NCBI RefSeq assembly: GCF_000633255.1
Contig: NZ_AYMJ01000018.1
Location: 392,526 to 456,525, forward strand
Source: Pseudomonas sp. H1h
GTDB lineage: Bacteria > Pseudomonadota > Gammaproteobacteria > Pseudomonadales > Pseudomonadaceae
DNA length: 64,000 nucleotides
Direction of reading: 5' to 3'
Below, in pieces: positions 43,126 through 51,012 of this stretch (its first letter is position 1; every line of letters starts with the position of its first letter). A program made the translations under genes and the position numbers. Under the pieces are notes generated by a model. That model had not been told where the DNA came from and searched no databases. It saw nothing but the letters and a program-made list of their open reading frames with translations.

Positions 43126-43716
43126 TTACTGGGCTTTTTCGGCGGCCAGTTCTTCCAGATCGATGTAACGGTTACCGATGCGCGGGTGCAGGCGACCACC
43201 GTCGGCGCAACCGAGCACCACGACGATTTCGTCGGCACGCGGCGCGTCTTCGATCTGCATTTCCAGGGTGATGTAGTGCGAACGCTGACCTTCGTCGTCC
43301 TTGTGCATCATCGGGATCTGAATCGAGGTGCCCGGGCCGCCGCGCTTGTTGGTGAAGCTCAGGTAGCTCTTGGCCTTGACCGCTTCGCGGTAGTGGTTGC
43401 CAAAGCGCAGGGTGTGGATCACCGCCGAGGCGTGTTCGATTTCGCCGTCGGCACCGACCACTGCTGCCTTGCCGTAGGCCTCGATCTTCTCGGCGCCGCC
43501 GATGATGCCCACCAGACGCTCGACCATCATCGCGCCGAGGTCGGAGCAGTTGGCGCGGATCTGCGGTTTCAGGTCCTCGACAAAGCCGTTGCCTACCCAA
43601 GGGTTCTTCATCACCACGGCCAGGCCGACCATGGTCACTGGCTTGTCAGTGGCCTTGCCGCCTTCGATGAAGGTTTCTTCGACATAGCTGACGATCTTGC
43701 GAATTTCGAAACTCAT
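43126..43716 (-). CDS. Amino acid synthesis family protein (PF06684-type)
   Basis: The 196-residue protein starts MSFEIRKIVSYVEETFIEGG and contains GLAVVMKNPWVGNGFVEDLK and AAVVGADGEIEHASAVIHTL. The ends of the chain (DEIVVVLGCADGGRLHPRIG) also match the family. It is annotated in many genomes as an amino acid synthesis protein, but I know of no established reaction. A role in hydrolysing or cyclising amide intermediates is only a guess. It is the first gene of the operon running to the flavin reductase, with operator site E about 40 bases upstream. Confidence 0.85.
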   Translation of the reverse strand: MSFEIRKIVSYVEETFIEGGKATDKPVTMVGLAVVMKNPWVGNGFVEDLKPQIRANCSDLGAMMVERLVGIIGGAEKIEAYGKAAVVGADGEIEHASAVIHTLRFGNHYREAVKAKSYLSFTNKRGGPGTSIQIPMMHKDDEGQRSHYITLEMQIEDAPRADEIVVVLGCADGGRLHPRIGNRYIDLEELAAEKAQ

Positions 43717-43754
43717 GAGCTGCTCCGTAGGGGAATTGAGAGTGTCTTTGCGTC

Positions 43755-43776
43755 TGATGGTATACCATAATACCGA
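43755..43776. promoter_or_regulatory. Regulon operator site E
   Basis: The stretch reads CTGATGGTATACCATAATAC and continues CG. It combines the ten-base palindrome TGGTATACCA with the outer pair GGTAT/ATACC. It shares CTGATGGTATACCA with site A and TGGTATACCATAATAC with site D. It lies about 40 bases upstream of the amino-acid-synthesis-family gene. Confidence 0.75.
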
Positions 43777-43870
43777 TCGTGCAAGTCCCCCTTGCAAGAT
43801 TTGCCCATCGACCCGGCGAATGGCGGTGTATTGATCCGCCACCACAAATCCCACAGACACCACTACACCC

Positions 43871-44395
43871 TGTGGGAGGGGGCTTGCTCCCGAAAGCGGC
43901 GCATCAGTCGACATTTATGCTGGCTGACACGACGCCTTCGCGAGCAGGCTCGCTCCCACATTGGAATTCAGCGGCTACACAGGCTTCTTCCGGTTAACAA
44001 ATGTGGGAGGTGGCTTGCTCCCGAAAGCGTTGGGTCAGTTGACATATAGGGTGGCTGACACAGCGCCTTCGCGAGCAGGCTCGCTCCCACATTGGAATTC
44101 AGCGGCTACACAGGCTTCATCCGGTTAACAAATGTGGGAGGGGGCTTGCTCCCGAAAGCGGTGGGTCAGTTGACATATAGGGTGGCTGACACAGCGCCTT
44201 CGCGAGCAGGCTCGCTCCCACAATGGAATTCAGCGGCTACACAGGCTTCTTCCGGTTAACAAATGTGGGAGGGGGCTTGCTCCCGAAAGCGGTGGGTCAG
44301 TTGACATATAGGGTGGCTGACACAGCGCCTTCGCGAGCAGGCTCGCTCCCACATTGGAATTCAGCGGCTACACAGGCTTCTTCCGGTTAACAAAA
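43871..44395. repeat. Four-copy tandem array with exact 131-base period
   Basis: CCGGTTAACAAA recurs at a spacing of exactly 131 bases (GGTTAAC at 43992, 44123, 44254 and 44385). Each unit carries two opposed REP sequences of different sub-types (GGAGGGGGCTTGCTCCCGAA and CTTCGCGAGCAGGCTCGCTC) and a conserved spacer (TTGACATATAGGGTGGCTGA). The last copy ends before the YCF48-like gene's leader. No gene is seen here. Confidence 0.92.
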
Positions 44396-44528
44396 GATAA
44401 CGTGGCGCCGATTGTCAGACGTTTCCAAAGCCCGATAGGATGAGTCAGCTTCCCAAGGCGCTCTGGACTGCGGGTTTCACGGCTATGCTTGTGACCCATC
44501 AGTCACCACGAGCACCCTTGCGGCGCCC

Positions 44529-44544
44529 TAAGGCCGAACGGCCT
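44529..44544. promoter_or_regulatory. Small hairpin in the leader of the YCF48-like gene
   Basis: AAGGCCGAACGGCCT forms a short hairpin (AGGCC and GGCCT around GAAC) about 25 bases before the start codon. The function is unknown; it lies just upstream of a strong GGGGAAGG ribosome-binding site. Confidence 0.3.
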
Positions 44545-44569
44545 AACAATAATAAATAGGGGAAGGTCT

Positions 44570-45613
44570 ATGAGTCGTTGCCGCCCGCCGGCGTTACGCA
44601 ACACCGCGTTGCTGGCCACAGCACTCACTCTGCTGGGCTGTGCTGCCTTGTCGGCACCCGTACTGGCCGCCGAAGCGCCAGCCGACGGGGTGTACTCCAC
44701 CGAATCGGCCAAAGCCGCAAAAAGCCTGATGCTCGATGTCGTCCACGCCGGCACCCGGTTGGTGGCGGTCGGTGATCGTGGGCACATTCTCTATTCCGAC
44801 GACCAGGGAAAGACCTGGACCCAGGCCAAGGTGCCAACCCGGCAACTGCTGACGGCGGTGTACTTTGTCGATGACAAGCACGGCTGGGCAGTGGGGCACG
44901 ACGCGCAGGTGCTTGCGAGCGAAGATGGCGGCCTGACCTGGAGCAAACAATTCGAAGACCTCAAACGCGAAGCACCGCTGCTCGATGTCTGGTTCCAGGA
45001 CGTCAATCATGGCGTTGCCGTGGGCGCCTACGGGGCTTTGCTGGAAACCACCGATGGCGGCAAAAACTGGCAGGACGTCAGCGACCGCCTCGACAACCAG
45101 GACCAGTTCCACCTCAACGCCATCGCTGCGGTCAAGGACGCTGGCCTGTTCATCGTCGGCGAGCAGGGCAGCATGTTCCGCTCTCCCGACTGGGGCCAGA
45201 CCTGGGAAAAACTCCAGGGCCCGTATCAGGGCTCGCTGTTCGGCGTGATCGGCACCGCGCAAGCACACACCCTGTTGGCCTACGGCCTGCGCGGCAACCT
45301 CTATCGCTCCACCGACTTTGGCAGTACTTGGCAGCAGGTCGAACTGAAGGCCGCGCGCGGCGCGCTGGAGTTCGGCCTGTCCGGGGCAACACTGCTCGCG
45401 GACGGCTCGATCGTGATCGTTGGCAACGGCGGTTCGGTGATCAGCAGCAGCGACAACGGCGAAACCTTCAGCGTCTTCAATCGCCCGGACCGCATTTCGC
45501 TGTCTTCGGTGACGGCCGCCGGCGACGGCAATCTGATTCTGACCGGGCAGGGTGGCGTTCACACCACGCAGCCAAACGGCGCCGAGATCAATAATAAGAA
45601 GGCGGGGCTATGA
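44570..45613 (+). CDS. YCF48/BNR-like beta-propeller protein, exported
   Basis: The 347-residue protein has a signal peptide (about residues 12-34, ending in VLAAEAP) and repeated Asp-box-type strands: YSDDQGKTWTQAKVPTRQLL, SEDGGLTWSKQFEDLKREAP and TTDGGKNWQDVSDRLDNQD. VYFVDDKHGWAVGHDAQVLA is the typical YCF48-like linker. Such propellers act as assembly or binding proteins, not as sialidases. Its stop overlaps the next gene's start (ATGA), so it is coupled to the RND transporter. GGGGAAGG precedes the start. Confidence 0.88.
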   Translation: MSRCRPPALRNTALLATALTLLGCAALSAPVLAAEAPADGVYSTESAKAAKSLMLDVVHAGTRLVAVGDRGHILYSDDQGKTWTQAKVPTRQLLTAVYFVDDKHGWAVGHDAQVLASEDGGLTWSKQFEDLKREAPLLDVWFQDVNHGVAVGAYGALLETTDGGKNWQDVSDRLDNQDQFHLNAIAAVKDAGLFIVGEQGSMFRSPDWGQTWEKLQGPYQGSLFGVIGTAQAHTLLAYGLRGNLYRSTDFGSTWQQVELKAARGALEFGLSGATLLADGSIVIVGNGGSVISSSDNGETFSVFNRPDRISLSSVTAAGDGNLILTGQGGVHTTQPNGAEINNKKAGL

Positions 45614-47994
45614 CTTCCTTGAGCACTCATCATCAGGACAAGGCGACGTTTCTTGAACGTCTGATTTTCAACAATCGCCCGGCAGTGATCCTGATCTGCC
45701 TGGTGGTCAGCGTCTTCCTGTTCTGGCAGGCCACGCTGATCCGGCCGTCCACCAGTTTCGAAAAAATGATCCCGCTCAAGCATCCGTTCATCGAGAAGAT
45801 GATGGAGCACCGCAACGATCTGGCGAACCTGGGCAACACCGTGCGCATTTCGGTGGAAGCCAAAGACGGCGACATCTTCTCCAAGGAGTACATGGAGACC
45901 CTGCGTCAGATCAACGACGAGGTGTTCTACATCTCCGGCGTCGACCGCTCCGGGCTGAAGTCGCTGTGGAGTCCGAGCGTGCGCTGGACCGAAGTGACCG
46001 AGGAAGGCTTCGCCGGCGGTGAAGTGATCCCGCAGAGCTACGACGGCTCGCCGGACAGCCTCGACATGCTGCGCAACAACGTCCTCAAATCCGGGCAGGT
46101 CGGGCGGCTGGTGTCCAACGATTTCAAGTCGAGCATCGTCGACATCCCGCTGCTGGAGTCCTACCCGGACCCCCAGGACCAGGGCAAGCTGCTGGCGCTG
46201 GACTATCGTCAGTTCTCCCACGAACTGGAAGACAAGATCCGCAACAAATTCGAAGCGCAGAACCCTAACGTCAAGATCCACATCGTCGGCTTCGCCAAGA
46301 AGGTCGGTGACCTGATCGATGGTCTGGTAATGGTGGTGATGTTCTTCGGCATCGCTTTCGTCATCACCCTGATCCTGCTGCTGTGGTTCACCAACTGCCT
46401 GCGCAGCACCATCGCGGTGTTGAGCACCACGCTGGTAGCGGTGGTCTGGCAACTCGGGCTGATGCACTTCTTCGGCTTCGGGCTGGATCCGTATTCGATG
46501 CTGGTGCCGTTCCTGATCTTCGCCATCGGCATTTCCCACGGTGTGCAAAAGATCAACGGTATCGCCCTGCAATCGAGTGAGGCGGACAACGCCCTCACCG
46601 CCGCGCGGCGCACGTTCCGGCAATTGTTCCTGCCGGGGATGATCGCGATTCTCGCCGACGCCGTGGGCTTCATCACTCTGCTGATCATCGACATCGGGGT
46701 GATCCGCGAACTGGCGATTGGCGCGTCCATCGGCGTGGCGGTGATCGTGTTCACCAACCTGATCCTGCTGCCGGTGGCGATTTCCTATGTCGGTATCAGC
46801 AAGCGTGCGATTGCCAAGAGCAAGAAGGACGCGAATCGCGAACACCCGTTCTGGCGCATGCTGTCGAACTTCGCCAGCCCGAAAGTCGCACCAATCTCGA
46901 TTGCTCTGGCGCTGATCGCTTTCGGCGGCGGCCTCTGGTACAGCCAGAACCTGAAAATCGGCGACCTCGACCAGGGCGCGCCGGAGCTGCGTCCGGACTC
47001 GCGCTACAACAAGGACAACAACTTCATCATCAACAACTATTCCACCAGCTCCGACGTGCTGGTAGTGATGGTCAAGACCGCCACCGAAGGTTGCTCGCGC
47101 TACGAAGCGATGGCGCCGATCGATGAGCTGATGTGGAAGATGCAGAACACCGAGGGCGTGCAGTCGGCGATCTCGCTGGTGACCGTGTCCAAGCAGATGA
47201 TCAAGGGCATGAACGAGGGCAACCTGAAATGGGAAACCCTGTCGCGCAACCCGGATGTGCTGAACAACTCGATCGCCCGCGCCGACGGCCTGTACAACAA
47301 CAGCTGTTCGCTGGCGCCGGTGCTGATCTTCCTCAACGACCACAAGGCCGAAACCCTCGACCGGGCAGTGCATGCGGTGCAGGAATTCGCCAAGGCCAAC
47401 AACAAGGACGGTCTGGAATTCATCCTCGCTGCCGGTAACGCCGGGATCGAGGCAGCCACCAACGAGGTGATCAAGCAGGCCGAACTGACCATCCTGATCC
47501 TGGTGTACATCTGTGTTGCGGTGATGTGCATGATCACCTTCCGCTCGTGGGCGGCGACCCTGTGCATCGTCCTGCCACTGGTGCTGACCTCGGTGCTGGG
47601 CAACGCGCTGATGGCGTTCATGGGCATCGGCGTCAAAGTCGCGACCCTGCCGGTGGTGGCGCTGGGCGTGGGGATCGGCGTGGACTACGGCATCTACATC
47701 TACAGCCGCCTGGAAAGTTTCCTGCGCGCGGGGCTGCCGTTGCAGGAGGCCTATTACCAGACCTTGAAGTCCACCGGTAAAGCGGTGCTGTTCACCGGTC
47801 TGTGCCTGGCCATCGGCGTGTGCACGTGGATCTTCTCGGCGATCAAGTTCCAGGCCGACATGGGCCTGATGCTGACCTTCATGCTGCTGTGGAACATGTT
47901 CGGTGCGCTGTGGCTGTTGCCAGCGCTGGCCAAGTTCTTGATCAAGCCGGAGAAACTGGCGGGGCAGAAGGGCAATTCGCTGTTTGCCCACTGA
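45610..47994 (+). CDS. RND/MMPL-family transporter
   Basis: The 794-residue protein has twelve predicted membrane helices and two large periplasmic loops. The first helix follows FNNRPAVILICLVVSVFLF. SHGVQKINGIALQS and GVGIGVDYGIYIYSRLESFL (about residue 690) are the RND helix-4/10-type motifs with conserved Gly and Asp. It belongs to the MMPL/HpnN-like branch, associated with lipid or hydrophobic-compound export, and depends on proton motive force. It is coupled to the upstream propeller protein, which is likely its partner. In other pseudomonads related pairs occur with DUF1302 and DUF1329 genes, which are absent here. Confidence 0.92.
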   Translation: MTSLSTHHQDKATFLERLIFNNRPAVILICLVVSVFLFWQATLIRPSTSFEKMIPLKHPFIEKMMEHRNDLANLGNTVRISVEAKDGDIFSKEYMETLRQINDEVFYISGVDRSGLKSLWSPSVRWTEVTEEGFAGGEVIPQSYDGSPDSLDMLRNNVLKSGQVGRLVSNDFKSSIVDIPLLESYPDPQDQGKLLALDYRQFSHELEDKIRNKFEAQNPNVKIHIVGFAKKVGDLIDGLVMVVMFFGIAFVITLILLLWFTNCLRSTIAVLSTTLVAVVWQLGLMHFFGFGLDPYSMLVPFLIFAIGISHGVQKINGIALQSSEADNALTAARRTFRQLFLPGMIAILADAVGFITLLIIDIGVIRELAIGASIGVAVIVFTNLILLPVAISYVGISKRAIAKSKKDANREHPFWRMLSNFASPKVAPISIALALIAFGGGLWYSQNLKIGDLDQGAPELRPDSRYNKDNNFIINNYSTSSDVLVVMVKTATEGCSRYEAMAPIDELMWKMQNTEGVQSAISLVTVSKQMIKGMNEGNLKWETLSRNPDVLNNSIARADGLYNNSCSLAPVLIFLNDHKAETLDRAVHAVQEFAKANNKDGLEFILAAGNAGIEAATNEVIKQAELTILILVYICVAVMCMITFRSWAATLCIVLPLVLTSVLGNALMAFMGIGVKVATLPVVALGVGIGVDYGIYIYSRLESFLRAGLPLQEAYYQTLKSTGKAVLFTGLCLAIGVCTWIFSAIKFQADMGLMLTFMLLWNMFGALWLLPALAKFLIKPEKLAGQKGNSLFAH

Positions 47995-48013
47995 TCGGCA
48001 GGCCTGAAACGAC

Positions 48014-48041
48014 AAAGCCGCAACCCTCGGGTTGCGGCTTT
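48014..48041 (+). terminator. Rho-independent terminator
   Basis: AAAGCCGCAACC (48014-48025) pairs with GGTTGCGGCTTT (48030-48041), followed by a T-run, 17 bases after the RND transporter stop. Confidence 0.92.
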
Positions 48042-48070
48042 TTTTATCCCGCGAACTTCACACAATCCAT

Positions 48071-48159
48071 TGTAGGAGTGAGCCTGCTCGCGATAGCGGT
48101 GTGTCAGTCAGTGATTCTCTACCTGATAGACCGCTATCGCGAGCAGGCTCACTCCTACA
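48071..48159. repeat. Inverted REP pair
   Basis: TGTAGGAGTGAGCCTGCTCG and its near-complement are opposed, with a GCGATAGCGG variant inside, between the RND transporter and the GntR gene. Confidence 0.85.
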
Positions 48160-48176
48160 AGGGGAATTGCGGTGTG

Positions 48177-48896
48177 TCAGGAGAGTTCAGTACCAAGCAC
48201 AACACTCAAAGCACTCCGCGCATCATCCAGCTGCACCAACGTCGCATGCCGCGCGCCCAACGCATCCCGATTCTCGATAGCGGTGAGAATCGCCTTGTGC
48301 CGTGGCAGCGCCAGCTCATGCAGGTTCGGTCGCTGGTTCGAATGCTTCAACGCCTCGGCGATCGCCACCGAGAGCATGTTGCACAGGTTCGCCAGCAAAT
48401 CGTTGTGGGTCGCATCGGCGATGCGGCTGTGGAAATCCAGATCCGGCTGCAGCAAGGCTTCCGGGGTCGGAGCTGCTTCCATGCGTTGATAGGCTTCGCC
48501 GATGGCCGCAATATCGGCCTCGGTCGCATGCTGGGCGGCGAGGGCGGCAGCGGCCGGTTCGATGATGCTGCGCACGCTGGTCAGCACATTGAAGAATTCA
48601 TTCTGCGGGCTGCTTTGCATCAGCCAGTGCAGCACGTCCGGATCGAGCATGTGCCATTCCCGGCGCGGTTTGACCACCGTGCCGACCCGTGGCCTGGAAT
48701 ACACCAACCCCTTGGCCACCAGCACCCGCGTGGCTTCGCGCAACACCGGCCGGCTGACCGCGTACTCCTCGCACAACAAGGCTTCGGCGGGCAGCTTGTC
48801 GTCGGGCAGAAAGCGTCCGGAGACGATCTGCATGCCCAGTTCCTGGACGATGCGCGAGTGCATGCTTTTGCGGTCGGAAGGTTTGCGGTAATCCAT
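48177..48896 (-). CDS. GntR/FCD-family regulator of the sugar-acid cluster
   Basis: The 239-residue protein has an N-terminal winged helix (LGMQIVSGRFLPDDKLPAEA, then YAVSRPVLREATRVLVAKGL) and a C-terminal FCD domain with AALAAQHATEADIAAIGEAY and LDFHSRIADATHNDLLANLC. The DgoR/KdgR-like FCD regulators of sugar-acid pathways have this architecture. It lies beside the arabinonate dehydratase gene in the same orientation and probably represses this cluster until a sugar acid binds. A palindrome at 50904-50917 could be its operator. Confidence 0.9.
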   Translation of the reverse strand: MDYRKPSDRKSMHSRIVQELGMQIVSGRFLPDDKLPAEALLCEEYAVSRPVLREATRVLVAKGLVYSRPRVGTVVKPRREWHMLDPDVLHWLMQSSPQNEFFNVLTSVRSIIEPAAAALAAQHATEADIAAIGEAYQRMEAAPTPEALLQPDLDFHSRIADATHNDLLANLCNMLSVAIAEALKHSNQRPNLHELALPRHKAILTAIENRDALGARHATLVQLDDARSALSVVLGTELS

Positions 48897-48980
48897 GGGG
48901 AACGGCGCGATCCTGAGCGATGGAGATGCCGCGCATCATAGCAGGCACGGCACAATCTTGAGGCAGATACACACGCCAAA

Positions 48981-49070
48981 TGTGGGAGCGGGCTTACTCG
49001 CGAATTCGGTGTGTCAGTCATGCATATTTCGACTGGCACACCGCATTCGCGAGCAAGCCCGCTCCCACAG
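48981..49070. repeat. Inverted REP pair
   Basis: TGTGGGAGCGGGCTTACTCG and its opposite copy lie between the regulator and the dehydratase gene. Confidence 0.85.
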
Positions 49071-49082
49071 GGGGAATGGCGA

Positions 49083-50819
49083 TTAGTGGGAATGGCGCGG
49101 GACTTCAGCGCCTCGGCAACCGACCAGGAAGTCAAAGTCACAGCCCTGATCCGCCTGCAGCACATGGTCGATGTACAGCTGACGATAGCCACCCACCAGC
49201 AACTGTTGCGGTGGCTGCAGATCCGCCATGCGCGCCGCCAGTTCGGCCTCCGGAATATCCAGATGCAGCCGCCCACTGGCGCAGTCGAGTTCGATCCAGT
49301 CGCCTTCCTGCACCGCCGCCAAAGGCCCGCCGGCAGCGGCTTCCGGCGCCACGTGCAAAACGACGGTGCCGTACGCGGTGCCGCTCATCCGCGCATCGGA
49401 AATGCGCACCATGTCGGTCACCCCCTGCGCCAGCAGTTTGGCCGGCAAGCCCATGTTGCCTACCTCGGCCATGCCCGGATACCCCTTCGGCCCGCAGTTC
49501 TTCATCACCAGAATCGAGTTGGCATCCACCTCCAGCTCCGGATCGTTGATCCGCGCCTTGTACATGTCGAAGTTCTCGAACACCACCGCACGCCCACGAT
49601 GCTGCATCAGTTCCGGGGTCGCAGCGGACGGCTTGAGCACAGCACCGAGCGGCGCCAGATTGCCGCGCAATACGCAGATGCCGCCGTCCGCGCGGATCGG
49701 GTTATCGAGGGTGCGGATCACCTCATCTTCGCCATAGATCGGCGCGTCCCTGGTGTTCTCGCCCAGTGTTTTGCCGTTCACCGTCAGCGCATTCGGATTG
49801 GGAAGCAGATTGGCCTCGCCGAGACGGCGCAGCACCGCCGGCAAACCACCGGCGTAATAGAACTCTTCCATCAGAAAACGCCCGGACGGTTGCAGGTCGA
49901 CGATGGTCGGCATGCCGCGCCCGATGCGCGTCCAGTCATCCAGATCCAGTTCGACGCCGATGCGACCGGCGATGGCTTTCAAGTGAATCACCGCGTTGGT
50001 CGAACCGCCGATGGCGGCGTTCACCCGGATAGCGTTCTCGAAGGCTGCTTTGGTCAAAATTTTCGACAGTTTCAAATCCTCGCGAACCATCTCCACCGCA
50101 CGCATGCCGGACATGTGTGCCAGCACATAACGCCGCGCATCCACCGCCGGAATCGCCGCGTTGTGCGGCAAGGACGCGCCCAGTGCTTCAGCCATGCAGG
50201 CCATGGTCGACGCGGTGCCCATGGTGTTGCAGGTGCCCGCCGAGCGCGACATGCCGCCCTCGGCCGCGAGGAAGTCGTCGAGGGTGATGGTGCCAGCCTT
50301 GACCTGCTCGCTGAGCTGCCAGACCACCGTGCCGGAACCGATGTCCTTGCCCTTGTGCTTGCCGTTAAGCATCGGCCCGCCGGTGACGACGATCGCTGGC
50401 ACATCGCAACTGGCCGCGCCCATCAGCAGCGCCGGAGTGGTTTTGTCGCAACCGGTGAGCAAGACCACGCCGTCAATCGGGTTGCCACGAATCGCCTCTT
50501 CAACGTCCATGCTCGCCAGGTTGCGGGTGAGCATGGCGGTGGGGCGCAGGTTCGATTCGCCATTGGAGAACACCGGGAATTCCACCGGGAAGCCACCGGC
50601 CTCGATCACCCCGCGTTTGACGTGCTCCGCGATCTGGCGGAAATGCGCGTTGCATGGGGTCAGTTCCGACCAGGTGTTGCAGATGCCGATGATCGGCTTG
50701 CCGCGGAACTGGTGGTCGGCGATGCCCTGATTCTTCATCCAGCTGCGGTACATAAAGCCGTTTTTGTCGGCAGTGCCAAACCATTGGGCCGAGCGCAGAG
50801 TGGGTTTCTTCTCAGACAT
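49083..50819 (-). CDS. IlvD/Edd-family sugar-acid dehydratase, probable L-arabinonate dehydratase
   Basis: The 578-residue protein has the Fe-S cluster cysteines of this family: NTWSELTPCNAHFRQIAEHV, LLTGCDKTTPALLMGAAS and GMSRSAGTCNTMGTASTMAC. The C-terminal domain includes MKNCGPKGYPGMAEVGNMGL and RISDARMSGTAYGTVVLHV, which mark the family. Length and the neighbouring AraD1 and KGSADH genes point to L-arabinonate (or a related C5 sugar acid) to 2-keto-3-deoxy-acid conversion. It is divergent from the MFS transporter. Assignment to galactonate or xylonate dehydratase is possible, but the pathway context favours arabinonate. Confidence 0.88.
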   Translation of the reverse strand: MSEKKPTLRSAQWFGTADKNGFMYRSWMKNQGIADHQFRGKPIIGICNTWSELTPCNAHFRQIAEHVKRGVIEAGGFPVEFPVFSNGESNLRPTAMLTRNLASMDVEEAIRGNPIDGVVLLTGCDKTTPALLMGAASCDVPAIVVTGGPMLNGKHKGKDIGSGTVVWQLSEQVKAGTITLDDFLAAEGGMSRSAGTCNTMGTASTMACMAEALGASLPHNAAIPAVDARRYVLAHMSGMRAVEMVREDLKLSKILTKAAFENAIRVNAAIGGSTNAVIHLKAIAGRIGVELDLDDWTRIGRGMPTIVDLQPSGRFLMEEFYYAGGLPAVLRRLGEANLLPNPNALTVNGKTLGENTRDAPIYGEDEVIRTLDNPIRADGGICVLRGNLAPLGAVLKPSAATPELMQHRGRAVVFENFDMYKARINDPELEVDANSILVMKNCGPKGYPGMAEVGNMGLPAKLLAQGVTDMVRISDARMSGTAYGTVVLHVAPEAAAGGPLAAVQEGDWIELDCASGRLHLDIPEAELAARMADLQPPQQLLVGGYRQLYIDHVLQADQGCDFDFLVGCRGAEVPRHSH

Positions 50820-50903
50820 GATCGATTCTCTTATTGTAAGACTATTGTTTGCGAGTCACGGCTAAACATAAGCTCAAAATCGGCGATTTGGAAGTGTTGT
50901 TGG

Positions 50904-50917
50904 GTAATTAGTATTAC
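50904..50917. promoter_or_regulatory. Palindrome in the divergent arabinonate-cluster promoter region
   Basis: GTAATTAGTATTAC is an inverted repeat of five bases (GTAAT and ATTAC) with a four-base centre. It lies between the divergent dehydratase and MFS genes and is a possible operator for the GntR/FCD regulator at 48177-48896. Confidence 0.4.
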
Positions 50918-51012
50918 TATATAGTCGTTTTCGACGGAGGGATCGGCCCTGGCGGTTTCCGCGAGAGGCGTCCCCCGAGGTTCTATAAAAACAACAATCG
51001 GAGACCGATCCC

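Noticed and set aside
43871..44395. Regular repeats that could suggest a CRISPR array.
   Set aside because: Repeat units are 131 bases long and nearly identical throughout, including the spacers. They are REP composites, not short repeats with unique spacers, and no cas genes are present.
45559..48015. Long open frame (818 codons) opposite the RND transporter gene.
   Set aside because: It is antisense to a clearly recognised transporter, has strongly biased composition (His, Gln, Arg-rich) and no start context. High GC content commonly creates such frames.
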